Of a stretch of DNA of 38,426 nt, positions 6,010 to 11,742 are shown piece after piece (the first letter of the stretch is position 1; the number at the start of each line of letters is the position of its first letter). The DNA lies in NCBI GenBank assembly GCA_023249095.1, contig JAHFDK010000022.1, positions 1-38,426 on the forward strand. Direction: 5' to 3'. The notes under the pieces are model-generated. The model was not told the origin of the DNA, ran no database searches, and saw only the letters and a list, made by a program, of their open reading frames with translations. The stretch is from Candidatus Rokuibacteriota bacterium. Its GTDB lineage: Bacteria > Methylomirabilota > Methylomirabilia > Rokubacteriales > CSP1-6. A program made the translations under genes and the position numbers.

Positions 6010-6317
6010 GGCGAGCCGCCAATCGCGACCACGGCCACTCCGCGATCGTCGCCGCCCTGCGCAAAGCCGGCTGCTCCGTCGCCTCTTGGGGCACCGACGG
6101 GGCTCCCGATCTTGTCGTCGGGCGAGCCCAAGTGACCTACTTGCTCGAAGTCAAAGACCCGATCGGCCCCAAGGGCGGCACGAGCCGCGACGGCCAGCAG
6201 CTAAACGATCGGCAGCTTCGGTGGCACCGCAACTGGAACGGCCACGTTGATGTCGTCCGCTCCGTGCAAGAGGCGCTTGAAGCCGTTGGCATTCACAGAG
6301 AAGGATTTCGGTCATGA
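6006..6317 (+). CDS. VRR-NUC / Holliday-junction-resolvase-like nuclease
   Basis: Starts at GTG 6006 overlapping the previous TGA (103 aa). The PD-(D/E)XK core is visible: an N-terminal helix with Glu/His region (HGHSAIVAALRKAGC), then GAPDLVVGRAQVTYLLEVKD, giving D34 and E-x-K 47-49, then a GQQLNDRQLRWHRNW motif. This arrangement is that of small stand-alone VRR-NUC proteins, which cut branched DNA. In this phage it could resolve junctions made by the RecE/RecT-like pair or during packaging. It precedes a winged-helix protein with ATGA overlap. Confidence 0.75.
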   Translation: MRRAANRDHGHSAIVAALRKAGCSVASWGTDGAPDLVVGRAQVTYLLEVKDPIGPKGGTSRDGQQLNDRQLRWHRNWNGHVDVVRSVQEALEAVGIHREGFRS

Positions 6318-6781
6318 AGCTCGTCATCTCACCCAATCAAGTCGCCGCCGCCAAAGCCGAGCTCGCCTCTCGCCGACCCCGCCTCTCTGGGTTGGTCAAG
6401 GGCTCGCGCACCTATCGCATCCTGCGCCGCCTCGAGAAGATCGGCCCCATGACGCCCGACGCGCTCTCCCGATTTCTCTGCGGCGTCCGGCAGCTCCCCG
6501 ACGAGGGCGAATGCCGCAAGCTCATGCACTACCTGAGCACGCGAGCCTACGTGCGCCGCTCCAAGGCGAAAGCTGAGATGCACTGGTCAATCACCCGCGA
6601 AGGCCGCCTCGCGCTCCGCTCCGCCGCACCCGACCCAAACGACGTGAAGCGCATCCGCGACAAAGAGCGCGACCGCATCGCGGCCAAGCACGAGGCCCAC
6701 GTCGCCGTGCAGCGACTCATGGGGCTGCCAGAGGAGCTGATTCATGCCCCTGTGGGTTTGGGCTGGGGGATGCTCGAATAG
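6314..6781 (+). CDS. Winged-helix-like DNA-binding protein (155 aa)
   Basis: ATG 6314 overlaps the nuclease stop. Residues 25-95 (LVKGSRTYRILRRLEKIGPMTPDALSRFLCG, then CRKLMHYLSTRAYVRRSKAKAEMHWSITREGRLAL) have the helix-turn-helix plus wing pattern of phage transcriptional regulators or replication accessory proteins. The C-terminus is charged and helical. It is the last gene of the rightward early operon, so a late switch role is possible but unproven. The start overlaps one of the TTTCGGTCAT repeats. Confidence 0.65.
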   Translation: MKLVISPNQVAAAKAELASRRPRLSGLVKGSRTYRILRRLEKIGPMTPDALSRFLCGVRQLPDEGECRKLMHYLSTRAYVRRSKAKAEMHWSITREGRLALRSAAPDPNDVKRIRDKERDRIAAKHEAHVAVQRLMGLPEELIHAPVGLGWGMLE

Positions 6782-6786
6782 CATTT

Positions 6787-6824
6787 GAGGGAGTGCGATT
6801 TCGGTCATTTCGAGGGAGTGCGAT
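6787..6824. repeat. 25-bp direct repeat with TTTCGGTCAT boxes
   Basis: GAGGGAGTGCGAT occurs at 6787-6799 and 6812-6824. The 10-mer TTTCGGTCAT occurs exactly at 6306-6315, 6799-6808, 6914-6923 and 6960-6969. These could be iterons, or duplicated minus-strand translation starts (they read ATGACCGAAA). Confidence 0.75.
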
Positions 6825-6828
6825 CGGC

Positions 6829-6969
6829 TCACCTGGTCAGGTTGTAGAATAGCCAGCCTAGCGCCCATGCGATCACGAGCACGGCGAGCGTGCCCATATC
6901 AGCCGTGATTGGGTTTCGGTCATTCTGCCTCCTGATTTCAAGGGAGTTCGACGGTTCGGTTTCGGTCAT
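6829..6969 (-). CDS. Possible small membrane protein (46 aa)
   Basis: Open frame from ATG 6969 to TGA 6829. It begins MTETEPSNSLEIRRQNDRNP and ends with a hydrophobic segment (MGTLAVLVIAWALGWLFYNL). A membrane-like end is more than expected from random frames, but the ribosome site is weak, and a stronger one (AGGAGGCAGA) serves an ATG in another frame. It may be the last gene of the leftward island. Treat as tentative. Confidence 0.35.
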   Translation of the reverse strand: MTETEPSNSLEIRRQNDRNPITADMGTLAVLVIAWALGWLFYNLTR

Positions 6970-6989
6970 TCAGACTTCGGGCCTCAACG

Positions 6990-7014
6990 CTGAATAGCGC
7001 GCGGCGCTATTCAG
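6990..7014. repeat. Perfect 11-bp inverted repeat
   Basis: CTGAATAGCGC, 3-base loop GCG, GCGCTATTCAG. No T-run on either side, so it is more likely an operator or cruciform/RNA hairpin than a terminator. The flanks repeat ATTCAGACTTC (6968-6978 and 7009-7019). Confidence 0.75.
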
Positions 7015-7028
7015 ACTTCACCTCTATG

Positions 7029-7138
7029 GGTTAGCGAATTGACAATCACTCACTGACGCAATGTCAGTGACCCGTAGTCACCGCGCGCAACTCACCCCCG
7101 GTCAGCGCGAAGCCGACCAGGGGCGAGGCTATTGGTAG
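7029..7138. repeat. Island-flanking repeat, copy R1
   Basis: Contains, in order, GGTTAGCGA, TGACAATCA, a perfect inverted repeat TCACTGAC/GTCAGTGA (7050-7070), GCGCGAAGCCGA and CTATTGGTAG. The same blocks recur at 8833-8898, on the other side of five genes. Confidence 0.55.
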
Positions 7139-7144
7139 CCGAGG

Positions 7145-7378
7145 CTAGCGTGCTCGAGCTCGCCGGATCGCATTCGCATCGTTCGAGAGGCGAGACGCAA
7201 GACGGTAGTCCGGGTCAAGATCGCCGAGAAGCCGCTCATGTTCGCGCGAGATCCCCTCTCCCGTCTGGCAAGCGCAGGGCCAGCAGTAGAGCACTCCGCG
7301 CTCGCGCGTCGGGAATAGCTCATCCAGGCGGCAGTGGATCCCGCAATTCTGGCAGCGGTCGGTTTCGACGTTAGTCAT
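7145..7378 (-). CDS. Zinc-finger-type small protein (77 aa)
   Basis: ATG 7378 overlaps the preceding stop as ATGA. The N-terminal half has CQNCGIHCRLDELFPTRERGVLYCWPCAC: two pairs of cysteines typical of a C4 zinc ribbon. The C-terminus (HERLLGDLDPDYRLASRLSNDANAIRRARAR) is charged. Such ribbons bind nucleic acid or proteins. Last certain gene in the leftward island. Confidence 0.65.
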   Translation of the reverse strand: MTNVETDRCQNCGIHCRLDELFPTRERGVLYCWPCACQTGEGISREHERLLGDLDPDYRLASRLSNDANAIRRARAR

Positions 7379-7710
7379 GACTCGCCCACCCCTGCTCCCA
7401 GCACTCTCGCAATCCATTTGCGCGAGGATAGCGTCACCCAATCAGGCACGTACAGCGAGCGTGTCTCGCCCACGGTGTCTTTGCTATCGAAGTAGAGCGG
7501 CGCATCGATTCCCTGGTACGCTGTAAACCACCGCCCATCACCGTTGCCCTCTACGTAGTCAAATGCGTCCAAGTCTCGGAATACCGAAACGGCCTCGCGA
7601 AAACGCACGCGTTCAAGCAAATATCCTCGCTCGTCTGCGTCGCCATTCTCCACACTTTCGTTTGTGTAAGTTTCAAACGAAACAGAGAATTCGGCCAGCT
7701 TCACGTTCAT
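7375..7710 (-). CDS. Hypothetical protein (111 aa)
   Basis: ATG 7710 follows AGGAGGACTGAGAG. Begins MNVKLAEFSVSFETYTNES; acidic, with FRDLDAFDYVEGNGDGRWFTAYQGID and a C-terminal VTLSSRKWIARVLGAG. Looks like a folded alpha/beta domain. No family recognised. Base composition here is less GC-rich than in the late genes, fitting an accessory origin. Its leader and that of the next upstream gene share the string CTCTCAGTCCTCC (plus strand). Confidence 0.65.
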   Translation of the reverse strand: MNVKLAEFSVSFETYTNESVENGDADERGYLLERVRFREAVSVFRDLDAFDYVEGNGDGRWFTAYQGIDAPLYFDSKDTVGETRSLYVPDWVTLSSRKWIARVLGAGVGES

Positions 7711-7713
7711 CTC

Positions 7714-7971
7714 TCAGTCCTCCTGCGCTTCGGCTTGCGACACGCGCTCGCCGTTGGCAAATACGTAGACGTACCCATCGCCGAGGCCGCCCTCGATTAG
7801 ATCCCCGCTCCACTTCATCTTGCGACAAAGCGCGAGCGCCGCCTCACGGTGCGGATTGTTTGAGCCGTGGTCATAGCTCACCGTGATTCGATTGCGTTCA
7901 CCATCGTCCGCAATGATGCGCGAGCCGCGCACGTTGCTCGGGCCGACGTATCGAGTCCGGATTGCTTTCAT
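7714..7971 (-). CDS. Conserved-type phage hypothetical protein (85 aa)
   Basis: ATG 7971 follows GGAGGACTGAGAG. The start MKAIRTRYVGPSNVRGSRIIADDG, then ITVSYDHGSNNPHREAALALCRKMKW and YVYVFANG, follows a pattern I have seen in many small phage and plasmid proteins of unknown function. It is about full length. The family has no assigned activity. It ends in AQED just before the shared ribosome-site junction with the next gene. Confidence 0.7.
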   Translation of the reverse strand: MKAIRTRYVGPSNVRGSRIIADDGERNRITVSYDHGSNNPHREAALALCRKMKWSGDLIEGGLGDGYVYVFANGERVSQAEAQED

Positions 7972-7974
7972 CTC

Positions 7975-8223
7975 TCAGTCCTCCACGCCAGAGCGCGCAT
8001 CGGCAAGCGCCTCAGCTTCGGTTGCGAATGGGCCGAACGGATCTGAATCGGGCATACACCCCGGCAGGCAGGTCCACCAGTACCAGCCTTTCGGCATCGG
8101 CTCCCCGTCACCGTCGGAGTAACCGTATTCCCGATTCTCGGCGCGTGTTCGATAGAACACCTCAACGTCCGGCAAGCTCCACTTGTCGTCTTCCCTGTTC
8201 GGATTGCTGTAGTGCTGTGACAT
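7975..8223 (-). CDS. Small aromatic-rich phage protein (82 aa)
   Basis: ATG 8223 follows AAGGAACTAGCACA. Sequence MSQHYSNPNREDDKWSLPDVEVFYRTR, then PKGWYWWTCLPGCMPDSDPFGPFATEAEALADAR. The end (GWYWWTC...GCMPDSDPFGPFATEAEALADA) is a recurrent phage motif ('PxGWYxWxxxPGCLPDSDPxGPFxTxxEAL'). Function unknown. An upstream in-frame extension to 8445 lies inside the next gene and was rejected. Confidence 0.75.
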   Translation of the reverse strand: MSQHYSNPNREDDKWSLPDVEVFYRTRAENREYGYSDGDGEPMPKGWYWWTCLPGCMPDSDPFGPFATEAEALADARSGVED

Positions 8224-8227
8224 TGTG

Positions 8228-8623
8228 CTAGTTCCTTTTCGGTCGAAGTAGCTTGATGTTCGCGAGCGCCCACTCCCGCATCGCGGAAGCTTCCGAACCC
8301 GCCGAATTCCACCCGCCGCCACTGTTCCATGCGGCGTGCAGTTCGGGCGGGATCTCGATACCGCGCAGATAGAGCACCATCGGAACAGAGCACGGAAGCC
8401 CATCGGCACCGTATGCTCCGCTGATCGGGATACGCTCTCCGGCAACGCGCGCCGAGCCCATCATCCAATGGCCACATTGCCGCAAGGCTACGCTACGAAC
8501 GATCGCCCGTATCGGTGCCCTGTGACCGTCAAGCGTATCTGGCTGCATGAGAATCAGAAACTCAGCCCGACGCGCATGCTGATCGGTGCTCTTGTAGTAG
8601 CCTCCGTTAGCTGTGAGATACAT
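8228..8623 (-). CDS. Hypothetical protein, first gene of the island operon (131 aa)
   Basis: ATG 8623 follows GGAGGAGACGCA, 35 bases from the predicted start of transcription. Begins MYLTANGGYYKSTDQHARRAEFLI; includes LRQCGHWMMGSARVAGERIPISGAYGADGLPCSVP, with the feel of a compact beta-rich domain, and a helical end. No recognised family. As the first gene behind a strong promoter with operator-like repeats, it is likely expressed early and regulated. Confidence 0.7.
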   Translation of the reverse strand: MYLTANGGYYKSTDQHARRAEFLILMQPDTLDGHRAPIRAIVRSVALRQCGHWMMGSARVAGERIPISGAYGADGLPCSVPMVLYLRGIEIPPELHAAWNSGGGWNSAGSEASAMREWALANIKLLRPKRN

Positions 8624-8664
8624 TGCGTCTCCTCCTATCGCCCCATCGCGGAGCTATTGTCTAG

Positions 8665-8693
8665 AGTATCGACCCCATCCTCTAGAATGTCAA
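8665..8693 (-). promoter_or_regulatory. Leftward promoter of the island operon with operator-like repeats
   Basis: Minus strand TTGACA (8693-8688, perfect), 17-base spacer, GATACT (8670-8665); start near 8658. Two direct repeats, TCTAGAGTATCGA (8660-8672) and TCTAGAATGTCAA (8681-8693), 21 bases apart, cover the promoter and look like repressor sites. Confidence 0.65.
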
Positions 8694-8832
8694 GCGCACA
8701 GCGAGAAATATCTCACGCGCCGCGCAAGATTCTCGAGCCGAGCTCCGTCTAGCGAATAGCCGCCACCGCAAATAGCGTTTGGCCGAGCCCGCGGCCGGGC
8801 CCTGTAACGCCTCGAGAGCGCGCAACCGAACA

Positions 8833-8898
8833 GGTTAGTGACTGACAATCAGTCAGCGAACCAGCACCGCGAAGCCGAGCCTAGGGCGCTATTGATAG
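8833..8898. repeat. Island-flanking repeat, copy R2
   Basis: Blocks in the same order as R1: GGTTAGTGA, TGACAATCA, CCGCGAAGCCGA, CTATTGATAG. It also contains a perfect inverted repeat TGACTGA-CAA-TCAGTCA (8839-8855). Shorter than R1, with internal deletions. Confidence 0.55.
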
Positions 8899-8928
8899 AG
8901 TTGTCAGTACAGACGCGGGGGATTTGAA

Positions 8929-9096
8929 ATGAGAATGATTATCAGAATCGCTGCACACCGCCGGCGCTCTCGCCGAGTCCGGCGCAGACTGGCTCGAGGT
9001 CCGTCGCCGAGGCGCAGCTCGAGCTCGGCGATCGGTCCAGATTCAGGCTCAGAAGGCCCGAATCTGTACCTAATCCCACTCGAAAGCCGTATGTAA
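8929..9096 (+). CDS. Possible small Arg-rich protein (55 aa)
   Basis: ATG 8929 is preceded by GGGGGATTTGAA, a reasonable ribosome site. The frame starts MRMIIRIAAHRRRSRRVRRRL and ends NLYLIPLESRM. The N-terminus is strongly basic. There is no clear promoter and no family, and Arg-rich frames arise easily in GC-rich DNA, so this is tentative. It would be a plus-strand gene between the island and the late operon. Confidence 0.35.
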   Translation: MRMIIRIAAHRRRSRRVRRRLARGPSPRRSSSSAIGPDSGSEGPNLYLIPLESRM

Positions 9097-9395
9097 GCGC
9101 AGCGCGCTGCATCGGCAATCGCGTAACCCAGCGGAATCGCTAGGGATGTTCGGTCTAGGTGCCGATAAGGGGCATTATGTTCAATCTTGAAAGACGTTCA
9201 AGACTGCCGGCGCTCGACGGCCACGCCCCCCTTCGCGGCCCCCCGCCCCCGCGCGCTCCACAGATATCCCCCTATACCACAGAGGTGTTCGGGATTGGCC
9301 TCGCGGCACGCGCTAGGCTTAGCGGGAGTAGCGTAATATCCGGGGCTCCCGTGTGGTGCCCTGCTAGGCTAACGTTCTTGTGCTAGGTTTCGCAA
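9097..9395. promoter_or_regulatory. Region upstream of the late operon, candidate late-control region
   Basis: About 300 bases without a convincing gene. It holds an inverted repeat TCTTGAA-N5-TTCAAGA (9185-9203), a TAATAT (9334-9339) lacking a good -35, and three copies of GCTAGG(C/T)T (9312-9319, 9363-9370, 9382-9389), the last 6 bases before the first late gene. No standard sigma70 promoter found, so late transcription may need an activator. Confidence 0.4.
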
Positions 9396-9839
9396 GTGTT
9401 GACGAAAGAGGATGCGGCTGAGCGGAAGCGGTTGGGGTGGTTGAAGGCGAATCCGTCGCAGCCTGTGCGGCCATTCATGGGGAAGCCGAACGGGACGGAT
9501 TTGTCGGTGACGCCGGTGGAGCCGTTGCCGAGGATGTTGGTGGGTTGGAAGGGGATTGCGGATTACCTGGGTGTGTCGGTGAATGTGGCGCGGAGTTTTC
9601 ATCGGGACTACGGGTTGCCGGTGATACGGATTGCGCGGAAGCGGGTGTTCATTCATCGGGACGCGGTAGTGGAGTGGTTTTTTCGGCTGGACCGGATGCA
9701 GCGGAAGTTCATTGCGGAGGCGGTGGAGAGGTTGGCACCTGGGGTGAACCCGGGGCCGTCGCGGGCGCTTTGGGGGCGTTATTTGAGGGAGAAGCGGTTT
9801 GAGCGACCAGAAGATACCGACTCTGCCAACTTCGGTTGA
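9396..9839 (+). CDS. Helix-turn-helix protein at the head of the late operon (147 aa)
   Basis: Start is GTG 9396 or TTG 9399; no strong ribosome site. Residues about 48-95 (MLVGWKGIADYLGVSVNVARSFHRDYGLPVIRIARKRVFIHRDAVVEWFFR) are an excisionase/MerR-type helix-turn-helix: 'GW..IA.YLGVS......F....GLP......RVFI..D.VV.W'. The remainder is basic and helical. Its place just before packaging genes suggests a DNA-recognition subunit of the terminase or a late regulator. The next gene overlaps it and is an alternative small terminase candidate. Confidence 0.7.
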   Translation: MLTKEDAAERKRLGWLKANPSQPVRPFMGKPNGTDLSVTPVEPLPRMLVGWKGIADYLGVSVNVARSFHRDYGLPVIRIARKRVFIHRDAVVEWFFRLDRMQRKFIAEAVERLAPGVNPGPSRALWGRYLREKRFERPEDTDSANFG

Positions 9840-10188
9840 TGTGCCGCTGGCCGAGGTGCGGGCTTCGTTTGCGGAGCTGGAGCGGGTGGGGCCGATGCGG
9901 TCCTTGCTTCGGAGCGGGTTGGGGTTGTCGGAGCTTGCGGATCCGAGGGTACAGCGTGCGTTGGTGGACGCGACGATGCTGGACTCGATGTTGAACGCGG
10001 TGACGGTGACGAAGGGCGGGGATGAGGTAGTCGATTACAAGGAGCGGCGGACGGCGGCGGGTCAGTTCGCGAAGATGAAGGGGTTTGATTCGGGCGAGGG
10101 CAAGCGCAAGCGCGTGCTCGAGGAGATCGAGAACTTCAAGAGGTTCGTGCAGGCGAAAGAGGTCGTCGTTGAAGGGGATGGTGGGTGA
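9799..10188 (+). CDS. Putative terminase small subunit (129 aa)
   Basis: Predicted start TTG 9799 after GGGAGAAGCGG, overlapping the previous gene by 41 bases. The protein is helical: ASFAELERVGPMRSLLRSGLGLSELADPRVQRALVDATMLDSMLNAVTVTKGG, then a basic GEGKRKRVLEEIENFKRFVQAKEVV. Size and position immediately before the large terminase fit a small subunit, which recognises the packaging site and regulates the ATPase. No specific family match recognised; the call rests mainly on synteny. Confidence 0.5.
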   Translation: MSDQKIPTLPTSVDVPLAEVRASFAELERVGPMRSLLRSGLGLSELADPRVQRALVDATMLDSMLNAVTVTKGGDEVVDYKERRTAAGQFAKMKGFDSGEGKRKRVLEEIENFKRFVQAKEVVVEGDGG

Positions 10189-10206
10189 GGCCCGCCGCGC
10201 TGCATC

Positions 10207-11742
10207 GTGTATAGCGACGATCAGGTCGAGCGCATCTTCGCTGCACTAGGGTACGCGCGGCGGATCAAGACGGATAGCTTCGGGGAGCTGGACTACCCGA
10301 GGCCAGAGGTCTGGGACTTCCATCGGTCCAAGGCTCGAATCAAGGTCGCGCTCGCCCCGGCGCGCACTTCTAAGAGTTACGCCGGTGCGTGGGATATGGT
10401 CGGAGATATTCTCAACTTCGATCGACCTGAAAAAAATCTCATCGTCGGCCCGGACTACGACAAGGCGAGCAAGGAGTTCAACTACGTCGCGGACGCGCTG
10501 GTTCATCGGCGGGACGAGGCGAAGAAGAAGTACGGGCTCGTGATCCCTGAGCCCGCGCAGTACTACAACACGCCCAAGACGGGACGGATGCAGATCGTGT
10601 GGCCGTGGGGGGCGGAGCTCCACGCGAAGAGCGCGGCGCACTTTTCGAGCGTCATCGGCGAGTCGTGGGGCGTGGCGCTTCTGTCGGAGACGTGTGAGCT
10701 TGGGCCGGAGATCTTCTATCGGGCGCTGCGGACCCGCTGTCGGCGGTTCATCATGCCGACCACGCCCGGGCTGAAAGGCATGTGGGTCAAGACGCTCTAT
10801 GAGCGGTCGAATGAGATCGGCGAGAAGGACGTTGAGGTCTTTCGGTTCCCGCCCGAGGCGAACCCGACCTATGACATGGAGCGGTTCAAGGCGGAATTGA
10901 GGCGGGTCGGCGACAAGGATCCGTTCTTTCGCGAGCAGTTCCTGGGCGAGTGGGTGTTCTACGGCGGGCGCGTGTTCCCGATGTTCCAGCCCGATCCCGT
11001 CGAGCGGGTCACGCGCTGGCAGATTCGCGGCGGTGGAATCGCGGGCGGCGAGGGGCGGGTCTGTATCGACATGGACCCGCTCGAGATCCCCGAGTCGTGG
11101 AAGCGGGTCGCGGGGGCGGACTTCGGCTTTCGCGACAAGACGGTGTATCTGTGGGGCGCGGTCGCGCCGGACGGGACGGTCATCATTTACGACGAGTACT
11201 ACACGGCGCAGCGGTCGATTCGCGAGCACGCCGAGGCGATCTGGGCGAAGATGCGCGCGAACGGTACGCGGCGGATCGACGATTGCGTTCGCGAGCCGAA
11301 GGGCCAGGCGCTCCAAATCGCGCACGACTTCTCGCGCGAGTACGGGCTCTGGTCGCGGCCGGCGACTTCAGCCGATCGGCTTTCGTCGCGGCTGCACATG
11401 CAAGCGTACCTCGAAAACCGCCCCGAGGATGGATGCCCGTCGCTGCGGATCATCAAGAAGCAGTGCCCGAATCTGGTGCGTGAGCTTCTGAACCTGCACT
11501 ACGAGGACGAAGATCCAGAGACGCGACGTGAGGGGAAAACCGAGACGTGGCGTGGGGAAGATCACGCGATCGACGCTGCAAGGTACCTGCTCTCTACTCG
11601 CCCATCGCCGCGTCACAAGGTCGACGAAGTCGATCAATACTGGAACAGCTTGGATTCTCTAAAGCGAAACCGGCGGCGATTGGCTAGCCAATACTCACAG
11701 ATCGGGTGGACGCGCCCCGGGGGATGGAATGGCCCGGCGTAA
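10207..11742 (+). CDS. Terminase large subunit
   Basis: 511 aa from GTG 10207. The ATPase has a deviant P-loop APARTSKS (50-57), a Walker B-like VALLSE (156-161) and a coupling motif TTP (185-187). The RNase H-like nuclease has D305 in GADFGF, a DEYY segment (E330 region), and a final Asp in DHAIDAARYLL near the C-terminus. It pumps DNA into the prohead through the portal and cuts concatemers. The packaging type (headful or cos) cannot be decided here. It overlaps the portal gene by 14 bases. A more downstream start is possible. Confidence 0.9.
   Translation: MYSDDQVERIFAALGYARRIKTDSFGELDYPRPEVWDFHRSKARIKVALAPARTSKSYAGAWDMVGDILNFDRPEKNLIVGPDYDKASKEFNYVADALVHRRDEAKKKYGLVIPEPAQYYNTPKTGRMQIVWPWGAELHAKSAAHFSSVIGESWGVALLSETCELGPEIFYRALRTRCRRFIMPTTPGLKGMWVKTLYERSNEIGEKDVEVFRFPPEANPTYDMERFKAELRRVGDKDPFFREQFLGEWVFYGGRVFPMFQPDPVERVTRWQIRGGGIAGGEGRVCIDMDPLEIPESWKRVAGADFGFRDKTVYLWGAVAPDGTVIIYDEYYTAQRSIREHAEAIWAKMRANGTRRIDDCVREPKGQALQIAHDFSREYGLWSRPATSADRLSSRLHMQAYLENRPEDGCPSLRIIKKQCPNLVRELLNLHYEDEDPETRREGKTETWRGEDHAIDAARYLLSTRPSPRHKVDEVDQYWNSLDSLKRNRRRLASQYSQIGWTRPGGWNGPA

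Noticed and set aside
9177-9386. 69-aa frame starting MFNLERRSRL behind AAGGGG
   Set aside because: Pro/Arg/Ser-rich with no protein character, and it covers the probable late-control region.
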